Positions 24,214-30,906 of a stretch of 64,000 bases of DNA are shown in pieces (the stretch's first letter is position 1; each line of letters opens with the position of its first letter). This DNA is from Chitinophaga sp. YR627 (GTDB lineage: Bacteria > Bacteroidota > Bacteroidia > Chitinophagales > Chitinophagaceae). The notes under the pieces are model-generated. The model worked only from the letters and a program-made list of their open reading frames with translations. It was not told the DNA's origin and did not search any database. The DNA lies in NCBI RefSeq assembly GCF_900114995.1, contig NZ_FOUX01000002.1:1054001-1118000 (forward strand). Reading direction: 5' to 3'. A program made the position numbers and the translations under genes.

Positions 24214-25146
24214 TTACTGTGGTGTGGTAAACGTATGAAACCTTGCGATGAACTTCGCTGTTTCACGTTTCTTGAAAGGTACATCCCAGGTACCGTCATA
24301 GGTAACCAGTGCGGGGATCAGTAAACCTTGTTGTTTCGTCATCTGCACATCCATTTTCACATCGAAATCGAAGAGCATTGTTTTGTAGGACAATGAATAT
24401 TTACGTCCGACGATCTCGAAGTTATCTTTATTAAAATAAGTGATCAGTTCATTTACCACGACATCCCCCCTGTCCAGACTGTTCAGATCAGGTTTTGCTT
24501 TTGCGCTGAATACATAACAGGATACGCCGAGATATTCCTGGGAAGAGATCGCGAAGTTATAGAAGCGTTGTACTTCCGGATCGAAGATGGCGACTTTTCC
24601 ACCGACGATGGGCACACCTCTGACAGGTTTACCCGGATTGAATATTAACTGCTTCAGCTGTGCTTTATGACGGGCCATACTACCTTTGGAGCTTTCGGGT
24701 TCTTCTCCGGTGGGATCGGCACAGATAGTTCCTTTTGTAAAAAAGAGGTTACCGTATAACTCTGCGGTGTAGTAATTATAATTGCCTTTTTTATCGAAGA
24801 AGTCGCCGGTAATATTTTCAGACAGCACTTTCATGGTACGGCATCTGCCCTGCATAGATTGTATGGTCTGACTTTTCAGGGACGCCTGTATTTCGTTGCT
24901 TTTATTATAGATGCGGATATCGTTGTCGGCGGTATAGCCGAGCAGGTGCAGATTTTTAAATGCGCGGTAAAAAGTAGTATCGTCTTCTACTCTTTTGATA
25001 AAGCTGTTGACGTCAAAGCCTATACGTTTGGCTTCTACGATCACTTCATCCAGGTTAACAGTCATTCCTTTGTAACGAGCTGTATCCTGCGCATAGGTTT
25101 GCTGAAAAAATAACAGTGTGACAGTGTAGATCCAGAGTTTTCGCAT
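24214..25146 (-). CDS. Secreted protein of unknown function
   Basis: I do not recognise a named family. 310 residues with a signal peptide (MRKLWIYTVTLLFFQQTYAQ). The mature protein begins DTARYKGMTVNLDEVIVEAKRIGFDV, which looks like the regulatory or plug-like start seen in some Bacteroidota outer-membrane-associated proteins (compare the LDEVIVEA run). A mixed alpha/beta region then contains a Cys pair (QGRCRTMKV, GTICADPTG) and a C-terminal beta-rich part (YKTMLFDFDVKMDVQM, IPALVTYDGTWDVPFKKRET). It sits 24 bp after the first anti-sigma gene on the same strand and could be the last gene of that transcript, ending at the terminator at 24151-24200. Confidence 0.7.
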   Translation of the reverse strand: MRKLWIYTVTLLFFQQTYAQDTARYKGMTVNLDEVIVEAKRIGFDVNSFIKRVEDDTTFYRAFKNLHLLGYTADNDIRIYNKSNEIQASLKSQTIQSMQGRCRTMKVLSENITGDFFDKKGNYNYYTAELYGNLFFTKGTICADPTGEEPESSKGSMARHKAQLKQLIFNPGKPVRGVPIVGGKVAIFDPEVQRFYNFAISSQEYLGVSCYVFSAKAKPDLNSLDRGDVVVNELITYFNKDNFEIVGRKYSLSYKTMLFDFDVKMDVQMTKQQGLLIPALVTYDGTWDVPFKKRETAKFIARFHTFTTPQ

Positions 25147-25170
25147 GGTGCGAAATTATGTATTTTCTTG

Positions 25171-26004
25171 TTAGCTGGCTTTTCCTGCGACGTACATCTG
25201 ATCAAGCGTAGGAACCGGGCTACCACCTTTTTTCTCGAGTGTGATGGCAAACATCTCTGCATTATCGATGGGTTTCATCTTGTGCAGCAGTTCATCTTTG
25301 TTGCCTGTTTCGAATACACCCATATCAACGGGTTTACCATCAACAATGGCCCAGAGCTGGTATTGCTTATCAGCAGCGGGTTCCGGCAGGTTATTCACCA
25401 TGACGAACACTTCCTTGGATTGCTGATTCCAGTATACGGTAGCGAGTGCGGATGGGAAAGGTTTGGTGCCAGGCATCTTTACCGCTTTCATGGAAGGACT
25501 TTTAACGATGTTCATCGAAGTTTCCATTTGCTCGAGGCGGGTGCGATAGAGATTAGATTCTGACGCCAGTGAATTTTGTGAGGAGAGTAAGGCTTCGTAG
25601 CGGCCTTTATAGTCATTGATCTGCCCGGAGTATACGTAATTCATATACAGGCTACCGAGCAGTGCGACAAACACGGCAGCTGCAATCCAGCGCCAGGCGC
25701 TGCTTACGTAAACTTTTTCTTCATTTGGGAAAGCGACTTCAGTTTGTTCAACATAAGTTCCGTTTTCTCTGGCAGTCTCTTCGTCGGCAATGATACGGAG
25801 GATATTCTGTTTTAATTCAGGAGCTGGTGGTTTCGCCTGTAATGTAACGTAGTGTTCCATATCGAGCTGACAGTCATCCACTGCAGCTCTCACTTCCGGA
25901 TACTGCGCCATGCCGCGTTCCAGCTCCTCTATTTCGTTGGAGGTGGCGAGTCCGCTAACATAAGCTTCGATCAATCCGGACGATATGAAACGTGATGCGT
26001 CCAC
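25171..26004 (-). CDS. RskA-type anti-sigma factor, copy 1
   Basis: Inner-membrane anti-sigma factor expected to bind the ECF sigma factor encoded two bases upstream. GTG 26004 is taken as start because the paralogue at 26787-27647 begins with the same aligned residues and the longer frame would overlap the sigma gene by more than 100 bases. Residues 1-95 form the cytoplasmic sigma-binding part (SRFISSGLIEAYVSGLA). One membrane segment follows at about 110-130 (WRWIAAAVFVALLGSLYMNY), then a coiled-coil-like linker. The periplasmic anti-sigma-K C-terminal domain contains WNQQSKEVFVMVNNLPEP and YQLWAIVDGKPVDMGVFE. 277 residues. No Cys/His zinc-binding motif is visible in the N-terminal part. 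Confidence 0.85.
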   Translation of the reverse strand: MDASRFISSGLIEAYVSGLATSNEIEELERGMAQYPEVRAAVDDCQLDMEHYVTLQAKPPAPELKQNILRIIADEETARENGTYVEQTEVAFPNEEKVYVSSAWRWIAAAVFVALLGSLYMNYVYSGQINDYKGRYEALLSSQNSLASESNLYRTRLEQMETSMNIVKSPSMKAVKMPGTKPFPSALATVYWNQQSKEVFVMVNNLPEPAADKQYQLWAIVDGKPVDMGVFETGNKDELLHKMKPIDNAEMFAITLEKKGGSPVPTLDQMYVAGKAS

Positions 26005-26006
26005 TC

Positions 26007-26558
26007 TTATACTAATTTTAACAAGTTTCTTAATTGGATAATTGCGTTCCTCATTCTCGTTTTCACGGTACCCAAAGGAATTTCCAGCACCTTGGAAATT
26101 TCTTCCTGGGTGCAACCCTTATAGTACGCTAAATCAATGATGATTCGTTGTTCCTTAGTTAATTTTTCAAGAACCTTTGAGAGTCCAAGATGGTCAACGG
26201 ATGGGTGTACAGTTAAATTACCTGTATATAAATGTACGTCATCTCCAATGTCTTGGATTTTCTGATCCATTTTATGTGCCTTCGAGCGGAGCGTATCAAT
26301 TGCGGAGTTACGTGTAATATTGAGCATCCATGTGAACAGACGTCCTTTGCTTTCATCGTACCGGTCTATATTACGCCAGATTTTAAGGAACACTTCCTGC
26401 AATACATCATTCGCATTGCTTTCGTCGTTGAGCACTTTCAGTGCTACACCGTACAAAGCAGGCGAATATCGGTCATACAGGTAGCCGAATACCTTCTGGT
26501 CTTTGGCTTTTAGCCCCTGCACCAGCTCAGATTCCGTATATGTGAACGCGGATTCCAA
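26007..26558 (-). CDS. ECF RNA polymerase sigma factor, copy 1 (SigK-like)
   Basis: 183-residue ECF sigma factor. Region 2 (YDRYSPALYGVALKVL, NDVLQEVFLKIWRNID, FTWMLNITRNSAIDTLR) spans about residues 27-95, and region 4 (LTKEQRIIIDLAYYKGCTQEEIS, IPLGTVKTRMRNAI) is C-terminal. The start codon is TTG 26558; no ATG lies in frame before the conserved TESELV. Two bases separate its stop from the GTG of its anti-sigma partner, implying coupled translation. It is clearly paralogous to the gene at 27652-28200, down to the N-terminal TYTESELV. Confidence 0.9.
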   Translation of the reverse strand: MESAFTYTESELVQGLKAKDQKVFGYLYDRYSPALYGVALKVLNDESNANDVLQEVFLKIWRNIDRYDESKGRLFTWMLNITRNSAIDTLRSKAHKMDQKIQDIGDDVHLYTGNLTVHPSVDHLGLSKVLEKLTKEQRIIIDLAYYKGCTQEEISKVLEIPLGTVKTRMRNAIIQLRNLLKLV

Positions 26559-26607
26559 AACAGTTAAAAATTTTGTTAAAAATACTTTTCACAGTGTTCA
26601 CCACATT

Positions 26608-26790
26608 TCAGCTGCAGGTGCTACAGTACTCGAAACTGTTACCAGTACAACCTGATGTTCCAATCCAAATAAGTCCTAAAATGATGGTTAATGGGAATGC
26701 AATAATAAAGGAAAGATAGCAATTATTACGGAATAATTGATAATGAGCGCTATAGTTGGAGGAAAGGAGTAAATGAAGCGTTAAGGTCAA
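26608..26790 (-). CDS. Possible 60-residue membrane peptide with C-terminal Cys cluster
   Basis: A frame starting at TTG 26790, sharing a TTGA overlap with the stop of anti-sigma copy 2, encodes 60 residues. It has a hydrophobic helix (LSFIIAFPLTIILGLIWIG) and a tail SGCTGNSFEYCSTCS with three cysteines. It lies on the same strand between the two sigma/anti-sigma pairs. The pattern of one membrane helix plus a short Cys-rich tail is not what random sequence usually gives. However, the N-terminal half is unremarkable, the start is non-ATG, and no family was recognised. Confidence 0.35.
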   Translation of the reverse strand: MTLTLHLLLSSNYSAHYQLFRNNCYLSFIIAFPLTIILGLIWIGTSGCTGNSFEYCSTCS

Positions 26791-27647
26791 CCTGCCACTT
26801 TACCGGCGACGAACATTTGTTCGAGTGTCGGTTCAGGGCTGCCGCCTTTCTTTTCGAGGGTTACTGCGAATACCTGGGCATTTTCAACTGACTTCACCTT
26901 TTGTAAGGTATGCGCTTTTGCGCCCAGTTCAAATACACCTGCATCGATGGGCTTTCCGTTGACGATAGCCCAGAGCTGGTATTGTTTATCAGCAGGAGGC
27001 TCAGGTAATGCCTGAGCAAGGATGAATGCTTCTTTTGATTGAGGATTCCATCCGATGGTGGCGAATGCACCGGTATGTTTACCGACGCCGGGCATGCGGA
27101 TCCATTTGAAAGAAGGATCTTTCATCAGACCCAGTTCTTTATGTGCATAATCGAGCTGTTCTTTCAGCGCTTCTTTCTCTGCGGAAAGAGCTGACTGTTC
27201 ATCCTGCAGGGTAGCAAGCTGTCCGGTAACGCTGTCTGATTTGCTGTATGACATGATGTTCATGCTCACACTGCCTATCAACAGCGCGATCGCTGCTGCG
27301 GCGGTGTATTGCCAAACACGGGATGGAGAGCTGTTTGTCCCTTTATCTTCGGAGAAAATGTCTTCGTATGTTGCTGTACTTAATGCAGGCGTTGCGGTAG
27401 CGACCGGTTCTTCGCGTACATCGTCTTTGTGTAAACGTTCCATCAGCTGGCGTCTGATACCGGCCGGTGGCTTTTTGGCCCACAGCTGTATATAGTACTC
27501 CATATCCTGTTGAATCGCATCGGCAGCAGCCTTTACCTCAGGATGTTGCTGAATGGCGCTGACAACCTCACGTGATTCTGGTTCTGATAGTAATCCCGTA
27601 ACATGGTTTTCAATAACACCGGACGATATGTAACGTTGAACATCCAC
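26787..27647 (-). CDS. RskA-type anti-sigma factor, copy 2
   Basis: Paralogue of the 25171-26004 product, 286 residues, starting at GTG 27647 four bases after the sigma stop. The N-terminal RYISSGVIENHVTGLLSEPES is the sigma-binding part. A membrane helix at about 115-135 (WQYTAAAAIALLIGSVSMNIM) is followed by a coiled-coil stretch (LATLQDEQSALSAEKEALKE). The RskA C-terminal domain has WNPQSKEAFILAQALPEP and YQLWAIVNGKPIDAGVFE. Expected to hold copy-2 sigma at the inner membrane. The cytoplasmic part is more diverged from copy 1 than the C-terminal domain, as expected if each binds its own sigma. Confidence 0.88.
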   Translation of the reverse strand: MDVQRYISSGVIENHVTGLLSEPESREVVSAIQQHPEVKAAADAIQQDMEYYIQLWAKKPPAGIRRQLMERLHKDDVREEPVATATPALSTATYEDIFSEDKGTNSSPSRVWQYTAAAAIALLIGSVSMNIMSYSKSDSVTGQLATLQDEQSALSAEKEALKEQLDYAHKELGLMKDPSFKWIRMPGVGKHTGAFATIGWNPQSKEAFILAQALPEPPADKQYQLWAIVNGKPIDAGVFELGAKAHTLQKVKSVENAQVFAVTLEKKGGSPEPTLEQMFVAGKVAG

Positions 27648-27651
27648 TTGC

Positions 27652-28200
27652 TTAGATCTGTTTTAAAATATTCCGCAATTGTATGATCGCATTACGCATC
27701 CTGGTCTTCACCGTTCCAAGAGGGATGTCCAATATCTTCGCAATCTCATCCTGAGTGCATCCCTTATAATAAGCCAGGTCTATAATAACACGTTGTTCCT
27801 TGCTGAGTTGTTCCAACACTTTCACCAGTCCGAGGTGATCTACGGACGGATGAATAGCCAGCTGGTCTGACGCAAGAGCGTTGCTCCCTAATTCTGCAAC
27901 TTTTTGTCCCATCTTATGGGACTTTGAGCGGAGGGTATCAATGGCAGTATTACGGGCAATGTTCACCATCCAGGTAAACAGACGTCCCTTTTCGCTATCA
28001 TAGCGTTCGATACCGCGCCAGATCTTGAGAAAGATTTCCTGCAGCACATCACCGGCTATCGTCTCATCGTTCAGGACTTTGAGGGCGATACCATATAATG
28101 CCGGTGAATAATGATCATATAAGTACCCGAAATGCTTTTCGTTCCTCGCCTTGAGGCCAAGTACCAATTCGGATTCTGTATATGTGACTGCTGCTCCCAA
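27652..28200 (-). CDS. ECF RNA polymerase sigma factor, copy 2 (SigK-like)
   Basis: 182-residue ECF sigma factor colinear with copy 1. Region 2 contains YDHYSPALYGIALKVL and GDVLQEIFLKIWRGIE; region 4 contains LSKEQRVIIDLAYYKGCTQDEIAKIL and IPLGTVKTRMRNAI. Like copy 1 it starts with TTG (28200), with no in-frame ATG available. It is the promoter-proximal gene of the leftward sigma/anti-sigma block. No TAnnTTTG box was seen in the 67-bp gap to def, so autoregulation through a sigma-specific promoter is possible. The conserved weak starts suggest limited translation of both sigma factors. Confidence 0.9.
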   Translation of the reverse strand: MGAAVTYTESELVLGLKARNEKHFGYLYDHYSPALYGIALKVLNDETIAGDVLQEIFLKIWRGIERYDSEKGRLFTWMVNIARNTAIDTLRSKSHKMGQKVAELGSNALASDQLAIHPSVDHLGLVKVLEQLSKEQRVIIDLAYYKGCTQDEIAKILDIPLGTVKTRMRNAIIQLRNILKQI

Positions 28201-28267
28201 TGTATTGTATTAGTTTGCAGGCACTAAAATAAACGGGTTTTCTTACATTACAAAATTTTCACTTGTT

Positions 28268-28846
28268 TTATTTGTGAAATATCATCTTGTAATCCACGTT
28301 GATCTTGCCTTTGGAGATATCATCCAGCTTACCTTTGATCATTCTGCGCTTTAATGGCTTCAGGTGATCGATGAACAGTTTACCATCAATATGGTCGTAT
28401 TCATGGAATATCACACGGGCGGTAATGCCGGTAAAGGTCCTTTCCTGTGGCTGGAATTTTTCATCTACATAACGCAGCGTTACGGATTCCGGACGGTATA
28501 CGTCTTCACGCACTTTCGGGATACTGAGACAACCTTCGTTGTACGCCCATTCTTCTCCGCCAGTGCTTACAATATGTGCATTGATAAATGCCTGTTTGAT
28601 CCCGTTATCGCCAGGGTAGTCTTTCTTCTCATCATCTTCCAGGCTGTTGATGATCTGTTCACTGTCCACTACAAACAGGCGGATAGGTCTGTTGATCTGC
28701 GGAGCAGCCAGTCCAACACCATTTGAAGCATACATGGTTTCCCACATATTGGCAAGCAGTTGCTCTAACTGAGGGTAATCAGGGGTTATATCTTCACACA
28801 TTTTACGTAATACCGGATGACCGTAAGCAACTATAGGTAGAATCAT
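28268..28846 (-). CDS. def: Peptide deformylase
   Basis: Removes the formyl group from the initiator methionine of new proteins; cytosolic metalloenzyme. All three motifs are present: GVGLAAPQ (residues 44-51), EGCLSIP with the metal-binding Cys, and HEYDH with two metal-binding His and the catalytic Glu. 192 residues, normal length, with a modest insertion (LEDDEKKDYPGDNG) between motifs 1 and 2, as in other Bacteroidota enzymes. A TACCTTTG box at 28867-28874 gives it its own promoter downstream of ruvX. Confidence 0.96.
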   Translation of the reverse strand: MILPIVAYGHPVLRKMCEDITPDYPQLEQLLANMWETMYASNGVGLAAPQINRPIRLFVVDSEQIINSLEDDEKKDYPGDNGIKQAFINAHIVSTGGEEWAYNEGCLSIPKVREDVYRPESVTLRYVDEKFQPQERTFTGITARVIFHEYDHIDGKLFIDHLKPLKRRMIKGKLDDISKGKINVDYKMIFHK

Positions 28847-28866
28847 TTTATATTTTTTTCGAAATG

Positions 28867-28874
28867 CAAAGGTA
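28867..28874 (-). promoter_or_regulatory. def -7 box
   Basis: TACCTTTG on the minus strand, 20 bases before the def ATG, in the ruvX-def gap. Confidence 0.45.
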
Positions 28875-28889
28875 AGAATGAATTAGGAA

Positions 28890-29300
28890 TTACTTGTTCT
28901 GCAAGTACTCCTGCAGGATGATTGTGGCGCTGATCTCGTCAACCAGTCCTTTATTCTGGCGATCTTTCTTTTTGAGTCCGCTGTCAATCATCGTCTGGAA
29001 GGCCATTTTAGAAGTGAAACGTTCGTCCACTTTTTTTACAGGCACCTGTGGAAAGTTCTTTTCAAGGATACGCACACACTCGATCACCAGCGGGGTCGCA
29101 TGTGTAGCGCCACCATCCAGGTTTTTGGGCTCTCCTATCAGAAACAGTTCCACTGCTTCCTGTGCCAGATATTTTTTCAGATAAGGAATGAGATCGTGGG
29201 TCGCAACGGTGGTCAGACCGCTGGCTATCAGCTGTAATGGGTCAGTTACTGCCAGCCCTGTTCTCTTCTTTCCGTAGTCAATTGCAAGTATACGCGCCAT
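28890..29300 (-). CDS. ruvX: RuvX/YqgF-type Holliday-junction resolvase-like RNase
   Basis: RNase H-fold protein of 136 residues implicated in pre-16S rRNA maturation and Holliday-junction resolution. The catalytic Asp lies in LAIDYGKKRTGLAV (residues 5-18). FLIGEPKNLDGG and VDERFTSKMA hold further conserved residues, and the last acidic residue is in the GLVDEISATIILQEYL helix. Nine bases separate it from the prenyltransferase upstream, so it belongs to a leftward SpoU methyltransferase, prenyltransferase, ruvX run. Confidence 0.92.
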   Translation of the reverse strand: MARILAIDYGKKRTGLAVTDPLQLIASGLTTVATHDLIPYLKKYLAQEAVELFLIGEPKNLDGGATHATPLVIECVRILEKNFPQVPVKKVDERFTSKMAFQTMIDSGLKKKDRQNKGLVDEISATIILQEYLQNK

Positions 29301-29309
29301 ATTTCTGTT

Positions 29310-30176
29310 TTATCCGATGATGAACATATCTGCGATGGCGAATACAGCAAATACCACACTGGCAATACCGTTGGTAGTCATAAATGCAATATTGACACGG
29401 CTCAGATCATTGGGTTTTACCAACAGATGCTGTGACACCAGCATAATAATAAATACAAGGGCGCCGATCGCATACAGCCAGTGGAACTGACCATACAGGC
29501 CGATGATCACTGCCAAGGCGCCTGCTACCACGTGTAAACCTTCGGAGAAATGCAGCGCTCCCGCCTTACCCAGCCAGGTAGGAATAGAATTTAAAGCCAG
29601 GGAACGATCAAATTCTTCGTCCTGCAGGGAATAGATAATATCAAAACCCGCTACCCAGCACAATACCAGGATGGATAACAATACCGGCAATACCGCAAAA
29701 TGACCGGTCACTGCCAGGTAGGCTCCCACCGGCGCCAGGGATAATCCCAATCCCAGCACCAGGTGACAAAGCGCGGTAAATCTTTTAGTATAACTATAAC
29801 CCAGTACCACCAGCAATGCTACCGGCGATAACAGGAAACATAAGAAATTAATGAACCAGGTAGCCGCCATGAACAGCAGACAGTTCACGATCACAAATAT
29901 GAGCGCGTTCTTTTCTGTGATCACACCTCTTGGGATCTCACGCTGTATCGTACGTGGGTTTTTCCTGTCGATATCAGCATCCAGATAGCGGTTGAAAGCC
30001 ATCGCTGCACTACGTGCGAAAACCATACAGAGCACTACCAGTAAAAACAACTGCCAGCTGAAAGAGGCGTCCGTCTTGATGGTAGCGATGAAAAAGCCTG
30101 TCAGTGCGAAAGGCATCGCGAAGATGGTGTGGCTGAATTTTACCAGCGATAGATATTTATTAACCGTTGTGATCAT
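29310..30176 (-). CDS. UbiA-family polyprenyltransferase, probably for menaquinone (MqnP-like)
   Basis: Integral membrane enzyme of 288 residues that attaches a polyprenyl chain to an aromatic ring. The first Asp-rich motif is NRYLDADIDRKNPRT near residue 65, and the second is DIIYSLQDEEFDR. About eight hydrophobic helices are visible. ATG 30176 is chosen because it overlaps the stop of the upstream methyltransferase as ATGA, a coupling arrangement; the frame is open to 30215. It resembles the UbiA branch that includes the futalosine-pathway enzyme MqnP, which suits a menaquinone-using Bacteroidota cell. 4-hydroxybenzoate prenyltransferase is the traditional label; substrate unproven. Confidence 0.85.
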   Translation of the reverse strand: MITTVNKYLSLVKFSHTIFAMPFALTGFFIATIKTDASFSWQLFLLVVLCMVFARSAAMAFNRYLDADIDRKNPRTIQREIPRGVITEKNALIFVIVNCLLFMAATWFINFLCFLLSPVALLVVLGYSYTKRFTALCHLVLGLGLSLAPVGAYLAVTGHFAVLPVLLSILVLCWVAGFDIIYSLQDEEFDRSLALNSIPTWLGKAGALHFSEGLHVVAGALAVIIGLYGQFHWLYAIGALVFIIMLVSQHLLVKPNDLSRVNIAFMTTNGIASVVFAVFAIADMFIIG

Positions 30177-30715
30177 TGTGCCTGTTTGTTTTTCAGTTTT
30201 GCAAAGATATCCCAAACCACAATACCAGTACTCACTGAGATATTCAAAGAGTGTTTCATACCGGATTGCGGTATTTCGATACAGCCTTCCACCATTTTCA
30301 TTACCTCCGCATCGACACCGGTAACTTCATTTCCAAAAACCAGCGCAAGTGGCTTATCTGTCGCAGGCGTGAACTGATCCAGCATGATACTGTTTACCGC
30401 CTGTTCTACCGCCATAACGATATAACCTGCCTCCTGCAATGCGGCTACTGCTTCGGTTGTCGTTGCAAAGTATTGCCATTCTACCGTTTCAGTCGCGCCC
30501 AGGGCAGTTTTCTGAATATCCCGGTGAGGAGGCACCGGTGTATATCCACAGAGAACAATGCCCTGCAGGAGGAATCCATCCGCTGTACGGAACACTGATC
30601 CTACGTTATGCATACTGCGTACATTATCCAGTATCAGTACCAAAGGAGTTTTATCTGCCGCCCGGAACTGGTCAACCGTCTTACGGCCCAGCTCATCCAT
30701 GCTTAGTTTTCGCAT
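30173..30715 (-). CDS. SpoU/TrmH-family RNA 2'-O-methyltransferase
   Basis: SPOUT-fold SAM-dependent ribose methyltransferase of 180 residues; cytosolic. Motif 1 is LILDNVRSMHNVGSVFRTAD (residues 27-46), with the conserved Asn and Arg. Motif 2 is LALVFGNEVTGVD, and motif 3 IEIPQSGMKHSLNISVSTGIV forms the cofactor knot. It lacks an N-terminal substrate-binding extension, so it is a minimal enzyme; the target (tRNA or rRNA) cannot be assigned. First gene of the leftward run; its stop overlaps the prenyltransferase start. Confidence 0.9.
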   Translation of the reverse strand: MRKLSMDELGRKTVDQFRAADKTPLVLILDNVRSMHNVGSVFRTADGFLLQGIVLCGYTPVPPHRDIQKTALGATETVEWQYFATTTEAVAALQEAGYIVMAVEQAVNSIMLDQFTPATDKPLALVFGNEVTGVDAEVMKMVEGCIEIPQSGMKHSLNISVSTGIVVWDIFAKLKNKQAQ

Positions 30716-30894
30716 TTTGCAAAAGTACGATAAAATGTAAAGTGTTCAGGGACTGAAGGGTTCTGCAGGGGACCAGACGCCTGGATAACATTCCAACAAG
30801 ATAGCTAAACAATTGTTTTTCAAAGGAAAACACATCTTCACAGCCCTCAACAGGGATGTGTACATCTCAAATTCAGCACATCCGCACATTATTA

Positions 30895-30902
30895 TATATT
30901 TG
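30895..30902 (+). promoter_or_regulatory. mutS -7 box directly abutting the start codon
   Basis: TATATTTG, a full TAnnTTTG match, ends only four bases before ATG 30907. Initiation at normal distance would make mutS mRNA leaderless or nearly so. Confidence 0.5.
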
Positions 30903-30906
30903 CCGA

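Noticed and set aside
25171..26115. Longer anti-sigma frame starting at 26115
   Set aside because: It would overlap the sigma gene by over 100 bases, and its first 37 residues have no counterpart in the paralogue; GTG 26004 matches the paralogue's start.
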